From Phycicoccus avicenniae (GTDB taxonomy: Bacteria; Actinomycetota; Actinomycetes; Actinomycetales; Dermatophilaceae), in contig NZ_JAGSNF010000021.1 in assembly GCF_018139485.1 (NCBI RefSeq), positions 62,001 through 126,000 of the forward strand: 64,000 bases of DNA. Reading direction: 5' to 3'. A program made the translations under genes and the position numbers. Shown here piece by piece: positions 15,498 to 25,919 of this stretch (positions within the stretch are counted from its first letter, which is position 1; each line of letters starts with the position of its first letter). The notes under the pieces were generated by a model. The model saw nothing but the letters and a program-made list of their open reading frames with translations. It was not told the origin of the DNA and ran no database searches.

Positions 15498-16057
15498 GGG
15501 CGGGCCACCCCCTCGCGGTGGCGGCCCCGGCGACGGTGGGCGGCGGTCCGGGCCCCCCGCCGCAGCATGACGGCGGCGTAGCCGAACAGCGCGAGTGCCG
15601 CCGCGACGGTGAGCGCCCGCCGCAGCCCTCGGTCCAGGACCGTCGTCACGTGGCCGACCCACGGCACGACGTACCAGACCTCGCCACGCACCTGGACCTC
15701 GCGTACGACCTCACGGTCGGTGGCGTCGTTCGCGTCCCCCCGGGTCCACAGCGACACCTCGCCGTCGTCCGCGACGCCCTGGCCGACGACGCGGTGCGTC
15801 ACGACCTCGGGTCGCCCGGAGCGCAGCTGGTACGTGACGACGCTGCCGACGCCGAGGTCCTCCGCCGGTGTCGGGCGCACGACGACGACGTCGCCGGGCG
15901 AGATCGCCGGCTCCATCGACCCGGTGAGGACGACGTAGGGCGTCGAGCCCGTCGCCCGGGGGACGGCGACGAGCACGACGAGGACGAGGGCCCCCACCGC
16001 CGTCACGGCCCAGGAGAGCCATGTCGTCACGCGTCGGGGACCCCGGGACGAGGTCAT
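15494..16057 (-). CDS. sipW: signal peptidase I, SipW/ER type (S26B)
   Basis: The 187-residue membrane protease has an N-terminal membrane helix (about residues 14-34) and a C-terminal one (about 148-165). The catalytic Ser is in 'YVVLTGSMEP' (Ser 47), followed by 'PGDVVVVR'. In place of the usual lysine there is 'VVTHRVV' with His 88, and 'TRGDAND' (Asp 108/111) follows. This Ser-His-Asp arrangement marks the archaeal/ER-type S26B family of which Bacillus SipW is the model. SipW matures TasA-family proteins, and genes for such proteins lie on both sides, so they are the likely substrates. The symbol is by analogy. Confidence 0.85.
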   Translation of the reverse strand: MTSSRGPRRVTTWLSWAVTAVGALVLVVLVAVPRATGSTPYVVLTGSMEPAISPGDVVVVRPTPAEDLGVGSVVTYQLRSGRPEVVTHRVVGQGVADDGEVSLWTRGDANDATDREVVREVQVRGEVWYVVPWVGHVTTVLDRGLRRALTVAAALALFGYAAVMLRRGARTAAHRRRGRHREGVARP

Positions 16058-16068
16058 CGAGGAGTCCG

Positions 16069-16584
16069 TCAGGGGGTCGCGTCGGTCTGGGTCGCCGTGA
16101 CGACGACGGCCGACAGGTCGAGCGTCAGACCCTGTGTCGTGTTGTCGACCGTGTCCCCGAACGGGAAGTCGATGTCGACACCGACCTCGAGCGTGCTGCC
16201 GTCGTCGGCGCTGCTGATCGTCGTCACGGGGGTGCCGTCGATCGTCGCGTCGACGTCGGTCGTCACGGCGTCGGCGAGCGTCCCGGACCCGGCGCCGCCG
16301 CTCAGGCCGATCGTCGCCTCGAGGGTGTCCCCCTCGGCGACGACGGTGTACGAGCCCGCGTAACGCAGCTCGTCGCCGGGGACGATGACGACGGTGCCGG
16401 CCGCCGGCGTTCCGTTGAGGGTCCAGGAGCCGCCGCTCGGGTCGGTGAGGGCGAGGCGGCCGCTCGTGACGCTGCCGCCGGGGACCGTCCCCTCTGCGTT
16501 CCAGTAGGCGAGGGAGCCGCCGCCCCCGGCGAGGAGCAGGACCCCCGCGCCGGCCGCGAGGATCCCCTTGGTGGATGCGTTCAT
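16069..16584 (-). CDS. SipW-dependent-type signal peptide protein (TasA/camelysin-like)
   Basis: The 171-residue protein begins with a signal peptide (MNASTKGILAAGAGVLLLAGGG) followed by 'SLAYWNAEGTVPGGSVTSGRLAL', the hallmark of alternate-type, SipW-dependent secreted proteins: AY/W near the cleavage site, then G-x-V-x-S/T-G-x-L. The mature part is Thr/Val/Asp-rich, with no cysteine, and predicted beta sandwich, like TasA fibre subunits. AGGA lies 7 nt before ATG 16584. It is the first gene of a four-gene unit (this gene, signal peptidase, two further exported proteins), which implies a dedicated surface-fibre or matrix system. Confidence 0.8.
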   Translation of the reverse strand: MNASTKGILAAGAGVLLLAGGGGSLAYWNAEGTVPGGSVTSGRLALTDPSGGSWTLNGTPAAGTVVIVPGDELRYAGSYTVVAEGDTLEATIGLSGGAGSGTLADAVTTDVDATIDGTPVTTISSADDGSTLEVGVDIDFPFGDTVDNTTQGLTLDLSAVVVTATQTDATP

Positions 16585-16758
16585 GACTGTTCCTGTCACG
16601 TCGTGGGACGGGTGCCCGCCGTCGCCCCTGCGGCACCCCGGGAGCCCTCTCTGGCCCCTGTGCCGCACACCGTAGGAATGCGCATCCAATTCCGCCCGCG
16701 GAACCCGGGAAAGTCCGCCCGAGCGGTCCTGAGGCCCCTCTCAGCGCACCGGAAAGGC

Positions 16759-16802
16759 GTGACGCCCCGCCACGGACCGTGCGGTCCTCGGCGGGGCGTC
16801 AC
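16759..16802 (-). terminator. strong terminator of the ilvBNC operon
   Basis: gtgacgccccgcc (16759-16771) pairs perfectly with ggcggggcgtcac (16790-16802), and inside it ggaccg pairs with cggtcc. The hairpin lies 36 bp beyond the ilvC stop codon and has no U tract. Confidence 0.75.
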
Positions 16803-16838
16803 CCCTCGTGTCCGGCCACCGTCGTGGTGGCGCACGGG

Positions 16839-18453
<1,615 letters not shown>

Positions 18454-18475
18454 GGGGTGCTCCTGGCTCGTCGGG

Positions 18476-20359
18476 TCAGCGACCGTCGTGGTCGGCGTCG
18501 GTGGGCTGCGGGACCGCCTCGGACTCCTCGCGGTCCCACTGCGGGGCGGTGTCGCGGGCGACCTGGATGAGGTCGTTGCTCACCCCGGCGGGGACCATCG
18601 GCCACACCATCGCGTCCCGCTCGACGACGAAGTCGACGACGACCGGCCGGTCGTCGATGGCCATCGCCTGCCGGATCGTCTCGTCGACGTCCTCGGGCCG
18701 CTCGCAGCGCAGCCCGGCGCAGCCGTAGGCGTCGGCGAGCTTGACGAAATCGGGGACGCGGGAGCCGACGGAGGTGTGCAGGTCGGTGTTGGAGTACCGC
18801 TCGTTGTAGAAGAGGGTCTGCCACTGCCGGACCATGCCGAGGCTGCTGTTGTTGATGACGGCGACCTTGATCGGGATGTTGTTGATGACGCAGGTCGCGA
18901 GCTCCTGGTTCGTCATCTGGAAGCAGCCGTCGCCGTCGATGGCCCACACCGTGCGGTCGGGCTCGCCGACCTTGGCACCCATCGCGGCGGGGACGGAGTA
19001 GCCCATCGTCCCGAGCCCGCCGGAGTTGAGCCAGGAGTTGGGGCGCTCGTACTGCACGAACTGGGCGGCCCACATCTGGTGCTGGCCGACCCCGGCGACG
19101 TAGACCGCCTCGGGCCCGGCGATCGCCCCGAGCCGCTCGATGACGTACTGCGGGGCGAGCGCGCCCTCCTCGGCCGGTTCGGTGTAGCCGACCGGGAAGG
19201 TGCGCTTCCAGCCGGCGACGCGGGAGCGCCACGCCGAGTAGTCGCCGGCGGTGCCGGCGTCCATGTCGTTCTCGACGGCCTCGGCGAGGTCGGTGAGGAC
19301 GGCCTTGCAGTCCCCGACGATCGGGACGTCGGCCTTGCGGTTCTTGCTGATCTCCGCCGGGTCGATGTCGGCGTGGATCACCTTGGCGTCCGGCGCGAAC
19401 GTCGACAGCTGGCCGGTGACGCGGTCGTCGAACCGGGCGCCGAGCGCGATGAGCAGGTCGGACTTCTGGAGGCCGGTGACCGCCGAGACCGACCCGTGCA
19501 TGCCGGGCATGCCGAGGTGCAGCTCGTGGCTGTCCGGCAGGGCGCCGCGGGCCATGAGCGTCGTGACGACCGGGATCTGCGACAGCTCGACGAAGCGGCG
19601 CAGCTCCTCGGACGCCTCGGCGCGGATCACGCCGCCGCCGACGTAGAGGACGGGCCGCTTCGCGGCCGCGATGAGCCGGGCGGCCTCGCGGATCTGCTTG
19701 CCGTGCGGCCGGGTCACCGGGTGGTAGCCGGGGAGGGAGATCCGCGGCGGCCAGGCGAAGGAGGTCCGGGCCTGGAGGGCGTCCTTGGAGATGTCGACGA
19801 GGACCGGGCCGGGCCGGCCGGTGCTCGCGATGTGGAAGGCCTCGGCGATGACCCGCGGGATCTCGGCGGGGTCGGTGACGAGGTAGTTGTGCTTCGTGAC
19901 CGGCATCGTGATGCCCCGGATGTCCGCCTCCTGGAAGGCGTCGGTGCCGATCGCGGACGAGGCGACCTGCCCGGTGATGGCCACGACGGGGACGGAGTCC
20001 ATGTAGGCGTCGGCCAGGGCGGTGACGAGGTTCGTCGCCCCGGGGCCGGAGGTCGCCATGCACACCCCGACCCGACCGGTGGCCGACGCGTAGCCCTCGG
20101 CGGCGTGCCCGGCGCCCTGCTCGTGCCGGACGAGGACGTGCCGGACCTTGACCGAGTCGAGCAGCGGGTCGTACGCCGGCAGGATCGCGCCGCCGGGGAT
20201 GCCGAAGACGGTGTCGACCTCCATCGCCTCGAGCGAGAGGACGAGGCTCTGCGCTCCGGTGACCTCGACGGGGGTGCGGGCGCGCGCCTGCTGCGCGACC
20301 TGCGCCGGGGTGGGGGCCGGGTGCAGGGCTGCCGGGGTCACCGGTCGGGTGTCGCTCAC
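18476..20359 (-). CDS. ilvB: acetolactate synthase large (catalytic) subunit
   Basis: This 627-residue TPP- and FAD-dependent enzyme makes 2-acetolactate from two pyruvates or 2-aceto-2-hydroxybutyrate from pyruvate and 2-ketobutyrate. The TPP-activating Glu is in '[14 protein letters not shown]' near residue 90. The TPP/Mg motif '[15 protein letters not shown]' near 500 ends in 'INNSSLGMV'. An N-terminal extension of about 45 residues (Ala/Pro-rich) precedes the catalytic domain, as in other actinobacteria. GTG 20359 is chosen from the end of the attenuator region and the local AGAGAGA. It is the first structural gene behind an 11-codon leader peptide and terminator. Confidence 0.95.
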   Translation of the reverse strand: MSDTRPVTPAALHPAPTPAQVAQQARARTPVEVTGAQSLVLSLEAMEVDTVFGIPGGAILPAYDPLLDSVKVRHVLVRHEQGAGHAAEGYASATGRVGVCMATSGPGATNLVTALADAYMDSVPVVAITGQVASSAIGTDAFQEADIRGITMPVTKHNYLVTDPAEIPRVIAEAFHIASTGRPGPVLVDISKDALQARTSFAWPPRISLPGYHPVTRPHGKQIREAARLIAAAKRPVLYVGGGVIRAEASEELRRFVELSQIPVVTTLMARGALPDSHELHLGMPGMHGSVSAVTGLQKSDLLIALGARFDDRVTGQLSTFAPDAKVIHADIDPAEISKNRKADVPIVGDCKAVLTDLAEAVENDMDAGTAGDYSAWRSRVAGWKRTFPVGYTEPAEEGALAPQYVIERLGAIAGPEAVYVAGVGQHQMWAAQFVQYERPNSWLNSGGLGTMGYSVPAAMGAKVGEPDRTVWAIDGDGCFQMTNQELATCVINNIPIKVAVINNSSLGMVRQWQTLFYNERYSNTDLHTSVGSRVPDFVKLADAYGCAGLRCERPEDVDETIRQAMAIDDRPVVVDFVVERDAMVWPMVPAGVSNDLIQVARDTAPQWDREESEAVPQPTDADHDGR

Positions 20360-20407
20360 GATCTCACCGTTCTCTCTCGCCGATGGGGTGGGTCCGGGTC
20401 CGCGCAC

Positions 20408-20445
20408 AAAAAAACCCTCCCGTCCCGCGCGGGGACGTCGGAGGG
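20408..20445 (-). terminator. attenuator terminator of ilvBNC
   Basis: In minus-strand RNA, ccctcc-(ga)-cgtccc pairs with gggacg-ggaggg (12 bp, 2-nt bulge, 5-nt loop) and is followed by seven U residues. It lies about 50 bp upstream of ilvB and right behind the leader peptide and its stem-loop. Confidence 0.9.
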
Positions 20446-20446
20446 A

Positions 20447-20474
20447 GCGCGCCTGGTGGTGCGGTCAGGCGCGC
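20447..20474 (-). promoter_or_regulatory. leader stem-loop of the ilvBNC attenuator
   Basis: gcgcgcc and ggcgcgc (7 bp) enclose a 14-nt loop. The leader-peptide stop codon begins within the 5' arm, so a ribosome terminating there would disrupt the stem. The hairpin ends one base before the terminator. Confidence 0.75.
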
Positions 20475-20500
20475 TGTCGAAGTACGAGGACTCGAGCCAC
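20465..20500 (-). CDS. 11-residue leader peptide of ilvBNC
   Basis: GTG 20500 opens MARVLVLRQRA followed by TGA. Positions 4-7 are Val-Leu-Val-Leu (gtc ctc gta ctt), with two codons (gta, ctt) rare in this genome. The peptide is followed by a stem-loop and a U-tailed terminator before ilvB, the arrangement of branched-chain attenuators known from actinobacterial ilvB operons. The GTG lies 6 nt from the -10 box, so transcription and translation probably start at the same base. It is below usual gene-caller length. Confidence 0.85.
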   Translation of the reverse strand: MARVLVLRQRA

Positions 20501-20506
20501 GCGATC

Positions 20507-20535
20507 ACTGTCTCCCCCGACCGCCCCCGTGTCAA
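20507..20535 (-). promoter_or_regulatory. ilvBNC promoter
   Basis: A perfect -35 hexamer TTGACA (20530-20535) is followed after 17 bp by GACAGT (20507-20512), 6 nt before the leader-peptide GTG. This is the best sigma-70-like promoter in the window. Confidence 0.8.
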
Positions 20536-20698
20536 CCGGCGAGACACCCGGTCCCACGATCCGGGACCGTGCCGTCGGGCACCCCTGGACGCCCGACCGA
20601 CGCCTCGTCCGGGCTCGGCCGGTCGGGCGACTGCGCGGGTCCGCTCCCGGGGTCTAGCCTCGGTGCCGTCCGCACCGGCCCGAGCGGAGGTGGCTCCG

Positions 20699-21787
20699 GT
20701 GACCACCGAGACCGTCGTCTTCCTCGTCGTCGTGGCCGTCCGCTTCCTCCTGCCGCTCGCGATCCCCCGCTACCCGCTGCCGGCGATCCTCGGCTGCCTC
20801 GTCGTCGACGGGGTCGACCAGACGGTCTTCCAGACCTTCGGCTTCGACCCGCCCGGCTACCAGGGCTACGACAAGGCGATGGACGTCTACTACCTCGCCA
20901 TCGCCTTCCTCGCCTCGATGCGCAACTGGACCCGCTCGGCCGCCGCCGACATCGCCCGGTTCCTCTTCCTCTACCGGATGGTCGGCGTCGTCGCCTTCGA
21001 GCTCACCGGATGGCGCCCACTGCTGCTGCTCTTCCCCAACGCGTTCGAGTACTTCTTCATCGTCTACGAGGCGGTCCGGACCCGGTGGGACCCGCAGCGG
21101 CACTCCCCCCGGTGGTGGCTCGCCGCGGCCGCGCTCGTGTGGGTCGTCGTCAAGATCCCGCAGGAGTACTGGATCCACATCGCGCAGCTCGACCTCACGG
21201 ACACGATGCGCGACGTCCCGTGGTTCACCCCGGCCCTCGTCCTGCTCCTCGCGGCGCTGCTCGGCGGGTACCTGCTCCTCGTCCGCCCCCGGCTGACCGC
21301 CCCGGACCACACACTGCGGCTGACGGCGGAGCCGGTCCCCGAGGAGATGGACGAGGCGCACGAGCGCGATTCCTGGATCATCGCCAACCGTCGCGTGCGG
21401 TCCTGGGCGACCGTCGAGCAGGTGCTCCTCGTCGGTCTGCTCTGCGTCATCTACGGCCAGATCCTCCCCGACCTCGACGCCACCCCCCTCGAGGTCCTGC
21501 TCTTCACCGGCTTCTACACCGTCGTGAACACCGCCGTCACCCTCGCCGCGGTCCGGCGGATCGGCAGCCGCGAGGGGGTCGTCGCTGCCTTCGGCGCCCG
21601 GCTCGCCGTCAACGTCGGGCTCGTGCTCCTCGCCCGGATGCTCCTCGGGGCGGGGTCGATCCCGCTGGGGGACGCGTTGTTCTTCCTCACCCTGCTCTCC
21701 CTCCTCGTCACCCTCCACGACCGGTGGGCGCCGGTGGCGGCCGTGCGACGGCTTGCGGACCCGGCCGGCCTGCGGCAGGCCCGCTGA
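20699..21787 (+). CDS. polytopic integral membrane protein, hypothetical
   Basis: The 362-residue protein has about eight hydrophobic segments spread along its length, with charged loops of moderate size. Notable are the absence of signal peptide or known transport motifs, a conserved-looking 'VDGVDQTVFQTFGFDPPGYQGYDKAMD' loop after helix 2 that is rich in Asp and Tyr, and a hydrophilic central loop near residue 220 ('EEMDEAHERDSWIIANRR'). I do not recognise a family. GTG 20699 has GGAGG eight bases upstream. It is divergent from ilvBNC; a TAGCCT box at about 20654-20659 could start a short 5' UTR. Confidence 0.8.
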   Translation: MTTETVVFLVVVAVRFLLPLAIPRYPLPAILGCLVVDGVDQTVFQTFGFDPPGYQGYDKAMDVYYLAIAFLASMRNWTRSAAADIARFLFLYRMVGVVAFELTGWRPLLLLFPNAFEYFFIVYEAVRTRWDPQRHSPRWWLAAAALVWVVVKIPQEYWIHIAQLDLTDTMRDVPWFTPALVLLLAALLGGYLLLVRPRLTAPDHTLRLTAEPVPEEMDEAHERDSWIIANRRVRSWATVEQVLLVGLLCVIYGQILPDLDATPLEVLLFTGFYTVVNTAVTLAAVRRIGSREGVVAAFGARLAVNVGLVLLARMLLGAGSIPLGDALFFLTLLSLLVTLHDRWAPVAAVRRLADPAGLRQAR

Positions 21788-21836
21788 CGGCGACACCGAC
21801 GACGCCGCCTCCGACCGGCCCGGAGGGATCGGCAGG

Positions 21837-23405
21837 TCAGAGCTGGGCGTGCGCGAGGCGTCCGAGCATCTCCGGGGCCCGGTGCTCGAGCCACCGGCCG
21901 CCGAGGACGACGGCGCCGGCGAGCAGGACGAGCCCGTAGAGGACCCCGACCACGAGGACCACCCACTCCCCCGCCGTCCCGCGGGTCAGCACGGCGGGGA
22001 CGAGGACGGGCAGGACGAGGACGGCGGGCCCGACGAAGGACAGCAGCGCGAGCGCGCAGCCCTGGGCGGCTCCGCCGGAGGAGGCTGCGAACGGGTTGCC
22101 CCCGACCCGGGGCGCCGTCCCGGGCAGCACCGCGCCGACGAGGGTCGCGAGCGCGAGGCTGGCGAGGAAGGCCGTCACCGTGACGGTGAGCCACGGCACG
22201 ACCGGGTCGACGAGGCCCAGGACCGCGGACACGCCGAACGTCAGCGCGACGACGGGCCCGAAGACGACGACGGAGGCGACGACGCGGCCGAGCCGGTCGT
22301 CCCGGCCGCGCAGACCGGTGCTCACGTGCAGCCACCAGGCCTCGCCGTCGAATGCGAGGTCGTTCATCAGGGTGAGACCGGCGAACACACCGAGGCTCAC
22401 CACCCCGATCCCCGCGAAGACCCCGAGGTCAGTGACGACGGCCTGGAGGACGAAGAAGACGGGGAGCACGGCGGTGCGCAGGGCGATGCTCACGAGCCGG
22501 CTGTCCCGGTACCAGGCCCTCACCCGGCGGGCCGCGACCGTCCCGACGGGCGAGCGGCCGAGCAGGACCGGCAGCAGCCGCCCCCGGCCGATGCGCTGGC
22601 CGCCGCTCGTCGTGAGCGGGGAGGTGAGCACCCGGGCCAGCCGGGTCGCCCAGACCCACCACAGGCCCGCGACGAGGAGGACGGCGAGGACGAGGTGGGC
22701 GGCCGCCGGCCCCCAGCGGCCCGTCGCGACGTCGAAGGGCAGCGCCCAGGCCCAGCCGACCGGGGTCCAGGAGGCGGCGACCGCGGCACCCCGGGCGTCG
22801 AACGAGGCGAGGTCGGTGACCAGGCCCCCGCGGGACACGACGAGGTTGAGGCCGAGCGGGAGCACCGTGACGAGGGAGACGACGACGGCGCCGAGGAGGC
22901 GGCCGGTCCGTCCGCCCATGACGGCGGCCAGCACCGAGGTCGCCGCCCGTGACCCGAGGACCGCGGTGAGGCAGCCGAGGACCGCGGCGAGCAGGGCGGC
23001 GAGCACCGTCCCCGGACCGCGGGTCCAGGCGACCGTCTGGGCGAGGGCCAGGACGACGAGCATCACGGCGGGGATCCCGGTGAACGACGCGGCGAGCAGG
23101 CTCCGTGACAGGGGCCACGCGCGGACCGGGAGCACGGCGAAGCGCGTGGGGTCGAGGACGTTGTCGACCCCGGCCGCCGCGAGCGCGAGGACGGTCCAGA
23201 ACAGGGTGAGCGAGGCGAAGAGGGGCACCGTGAGGGCCACGACCCGCTCCGGCTGGAGGACGAGGAGGGCGATGGCCGGGCCGAGGACCGCGACGACGGC
23301 GAGGGCGCCGAGCCCGCCGAGCACGGAGGAGGTGAGGTGCAGGGCGCTGCGGGTCATCGCAGAGCGCCACATCGCGAGCCGGAGGCGGACGACGAGGAGG
23401 GTCAC
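21837..23405 (-). CDS. ABC-2-type transporter permease, hypothetical substrate
   Basis: The 522-residue membrane protein contains about 12 hydrophobic segments and lies 1 bp downstream of the ATPase gene, so the two form one transporter. It resembles large ABC-2 permeases of actinobacteria that begin with a cytoplasmic 'RLRLAMWRSAM' helix. No substrate-binding protein is present, so it is more likely an exporter. GTG 23405 is set by coupling to the upstream stop. It is the last gene of the ilvD-ATPase-permease unit. Confidence 0.75.
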   Translation of the reverse strand: MTLLVVRLRLAMWRSAMTRSALHLTSSVLGGLGALAVVAVLGPAIALLVLQPERVVALTVPLFASLTLFWTVLALAAAGVDNVLDPTRFAVLPVRAWPLSRSLLAASFTGIPAVMLVVLALAQTVAWTRGPGTVLAALLAAVLGCLTAVLGSRAATSVLAAVMGGRTGRLLGAVVVSLVTVLPLGLNLVVSRGGLVTDLASFDARGAAVAASWTPVGWAWALPFDVATGRWGPAAAHLVLAVLLVAGLWWVWATRLARVLTSPLTTSGGQRIGRGRLLPVLLGRSPVGTVAARRVRAWYRDSRLVSIALRTAVLPVFFVLQAVVTDLGVFAGIGVVSLGVFAGLTLMNDLAFDGEAWWLHVSTGLRGRDDRLGRVVASVVVFGPVVALTFGVSAVLGLVDPVVPWLTVTVTAFLASLALATLVGAVLPGTAPRVGGNPFAASSGGAAQGCALALLSFVGPAVLVLPVLVPAVLTRGTAGEWVVLVVGVLYGLVLLAGAVVLGGRWLEHRAPEMLGRLAHAQL

Positions 23406-23406
23406 C

Positions 23407-24213
23407 TCACGGCTCCGGCGCCGTGCCGAGCCAGCCGAGACCGTCCCCGACCCCCTCCCGGGCGCCGACGAGCTCGAGGAAGCGCCGGTGCAGGCTGCCG
23501 CCGGCGGTGAGTGCGGCGACGGTGTCGTCGGCGAGGACCCGGCCGTCGGCGACGACCGCGACCCGGTCGCACAGGCCCTCGACGAGCTCCATGACGTGGC
23601 TCGACATGACGACCGTGCCGCCGGTCGCGACGTAGCGGCGCAGGATCGTGCGGACGGTCTCGCTCGAGACGGGGTCGACGGCCTCGAACGGCTCGTCGAG
23701 GACGAGCAGCCGTGGGGCGTGGATGAGCGCCGCGGCGAGCCCGATCTTCTTCACCATCCCGGCGCTGTAGTCGGCGACGACCGTCCGGGCGTCCGTCCTC
23801 AGGTCGAGCACCCCGAGGAGCTCCTCCGCCCGCGCCGCCGTCACCTCGTGCGGCATCCGGCGCAGCCCGCCGACATAGTGGAGCAGCTCGCGGCCGGACA
23901 GCTGCTCGAAGAGCCGCATCCCGTCGGGCGCGACACCCATGACGGCCTTGGCCGCGGCGGGGTCGGCCCAGACGTCGAGCCCGAGGACGCGGGCGACCCC
24001 CGCGGTGGGTCGCAGGAGACCGGTCGCCATCGACAGCGTCGTCGTCTTGCCGGCGCCGTTGGGCCCGACGAGCCCGAAGAGCGACCCCCGCGGCACGGTG
24101 AGCGAGAGCCCGTGGACGACCCGGCGGCCGCGGAACTCCTTGACGAGCCCGTCGAGCTCGAGTGCCGGACCGCCCGTCCCCCCGGACCCGACCGCTCCCC
24201 CGGGGTCAGTCAC
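23407..24213 (-). CDS. ABC transporter ATP-binding protein
   Basis: The 268-residue ATPase has Walker A 'GPNGAGKTT' near residue 50, Q-loop region '[10 protein letters not shown]', Walker B '[13 protein letters not shown]' and the H-loop 'SSHVMELVE'. The signature is '[15 protein letters not shown]' rather than LSGGQ, a variant common in ABC-2 exporters of this type. Its GTG start overlaps the last 8 bp of ilvD and its stop is 1 bp from the permease start, so the three genes are probably co-transcribed. The substrate is unknown. Confidence 0.9.
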   Translation of the reverse strand: MTDPGGAVGSGGTGGPALELDGLVKEFRGRRVVHGLSLTVPRGSLFGLVGPNGAGKTTTLSMATGLLRPTAGVARVLGLDVWADPAAAKAVMGVAPDGMRLFEQLSGRELLHYVGGLRRMPHEVTAARAEELLGVLDLRTDARTVVADYSAGMVKKIGLAAALIHAPRLLVLDEPFEAVDPVSSETVRTILRRYVATGGTVVMSSHVMELVEGLCDRVAVVADGRVLADDTVAALTAGGSLHRRFLELVGAREGVGDGLGWLGTAPEP

Positions 24214-25906
24214 ACACGGCGCCGATGCTCGCGCTGCGGACCAGCCGCCGGTACTTCGCGAGGACCCCCCGGGTGTACTTCGGCTCGGGGTGGGTGGCCC
24301 CCTCGGCGCGGCGGCGCTCCATCTCGGCCTCGTCGACGAGGAGGTCGAGGGTGCCCTGCGCGACGTCGAGGCGGATCGGGTCGCCGTCGCGGACGAACGC
24401 GATGGGACCCTCGTCGACGGCCTCGGGCGCGACGTGGCCGACGCACAGCCCGGTCGTCCCGCCGGAGAAGCGTCCGTCGGTGAGGAGCAGGACGTCCTTG
24501 CCGAGTCCGGCGCCCTTGATCGCCCCGGTGACGGCGAGCATCTCGCGCATCCCCGGGCCGCCCTTGGGACCCTCGTAGCGGATGACGACGACGTCGCCGG
24601 CCTGCAGCGAGCCGTCGGCGACCGCGTCCATCGCCCCGCGCTCGCCGTCGAAGACCCGGGCGGTGCCCTCGAAGACGTCGGAGTCGAAGCCCGCGGACTT
24701 CACGACGGCACCCTCGGGCGCGAGGCTGCCGTGGAGGATCGTGATGCCGCCGGTGGCGTGGATCGGCTCGCGCATCGCCCGCACGACCTTGCCGTCGACG
24801 TCCGGCGGGGCGATGTCGGCGAGGTTCTCGGCCATCGTGCGGCCGGTGACGGTGAGGCAGTCCCCGTGGAGCAGGCCCGCGTCGAGCAGGGCGCGCATGA
24901 CGACGGGGACGCCGCCGACCCGGTCGACGTCGGTCATGACGTACTCACCGAACGGCTTGACGTCCGCGAGGTGCGGGACGCGGGAGCCGACCCGGCGGAA
25001 GTCCTCGAGGGTGAGGTCGACCTCGGCCTCGTGCGCGATCGCGAGGAGGTGGAGGACGGCGTTCGTCGACCCGCCGAAGGCCATGACGACGGCGATCGCG
25101 TTCTCGAACGCCTCCTTCGTCATGATGTCGCGCGCGGTGATGCCGCGGCGCAGCAGCTCGACGACGGCCTCGCCGGACTTGCGGGCGAACCCGTCGCGAC
25201 GCCGGTCGGTCGCGGGCGGGGCGGCGGAGCCGGGCAGCGACATCCCGATCGCCTCGGCGACCGAGGCCATCGTGTTCGCGGTGTACATCCCGCCGCAGGC
25301 GCCCTCGCCGGGGCAGATCGCCCGCTCGATGGCGTCGACGTCCTCGCGGGACATGAGCCCGCGCGAGCACGCACCGACGGCCTCGAAGGCGTCGATGATC
25401 GTCACCGTCTTCTCGGACCCGTCGGACAGCTTGGCGATGCCGGGCAGGATCGAGCCCGCGTAGAGGAAGACCGAGGACAGGTCGAGCCGGGCTGCGGCCA
25501 TGAGCATCCCGGGCAGCGACTTGTCGCACCCGGCGAGCAGCACCGAGCCGTCGAGCCGCTCGGCGTTCATGACGGTCTCGACCGAGTCGGCGATGACCTC
25601 CCGGCTCACGAGCGAGAAGTGCATCCCCTCGTGGCCCATCGAGATCCCGTCGGACACCGAGATCGTCCCGAACTCCAGCGGGTAGCCGCCGCCGGCGTGC
25701 ACCCCGTCCTTGACGGCCTGGGCGAGCCGGTCGAGCGAGAGGTTGCACGGGGTGATCTCGTTCCACGAGCTCGCGACACCGACCTGCGGCTTGGCGAAGT
25801 CGTCGTCGCCGAGACCGACGGCGCGGAGCATCCCGCGGGCGGCGGTGCGCTCGAGACCGTCCGTAACGTCGCGGCTGCGGGGCTTGATGTCCGGCGTGGA
25901 GGTCAT
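24206..25906 (-). CDS. ilvD: dihydroxy-acid dehydratase
   Basis: The 566-residue iron-sulfur enzyme dehydrates 2,3-dihydroxy-isovalerate and -methylvalerate to the keto acids used by IlvE. Cluster and metal motifs are '[11 protein letters not shown]' near residue 130 and '[14 protein letters not shown]' near 200; '[10 protein letters not shown]' and C-terminal '[20 protein letters not shown]' are typical. Two in-frame ATGs exist; 25915 overlaps the -10 box TAGGAT, whereas 25906 is 7 nt behind it, so 25906 is chosen. It overlaps the downstream ABC ATPase gene by 8 bp. Confidence 0.95.
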   Translation of the reverse strand: MTSTPDIKPRSRDVTDGLERTAARGMLRAVGLGDDDFAKPQVGVASSWNEITPCNLSLDRLAQAVKDGVHAGGGYPLEFGTISVSDGISMGHEGMHFSLVSREVIADSVETVMNAERLDGSVLLAGCDKSLPGMLMAAARLDLSSVFLYAGSILPGIAKLSDGSEKTVTIIDAFEAVGACSRGLMSREDVDAIERAICPGEGACGGMYTANTMASVAEAIGMSLPGSAAPPATDRRRDGFARKSGEAVVELLRRGITARDIMTKEAFENAIAVVMAFGGSTNAVLHLLAIAHEAEVDLTLEDFRRVGSRVPHLADVKPFGEYVMTDVDRVGGVPVVMRALLDAGLLHGDCLTVTGRTMAENLADIAPPDVDGKVVRAMREPIHATGGITILHGSLAPEGAVVKSAGFDSDVFEGTARVFDGERGAMDAVADGSLQAGDVVVIRYEGPKGGPGMREMLAVTGAIKGAGLGKDVLLLTDGRFSGGTTGLCVGHVAPEAVDEGPIAFVRDGDPIRLDVAQGTLDLLVDEAEMERRRAEGATHPEPKYTRGVLAKYRRLVRSASIGAVCD

Positions 25907-25913
25907 GGCCGTC

Positions 25914-25919
25914 ATCCTA
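25914..25919 (-). promoter_or_regulatory. ilvD -10 box TAGGAT overlapping the upstream stop codon
   Basis: TAGGAT is 7 nt before the ilvD ATG; its first three bases are the TAG stop codon of the MMPL gene. A leaderless ilvD transcript can therefore start right at the end of the upstream gene. Confidence 0.55.
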
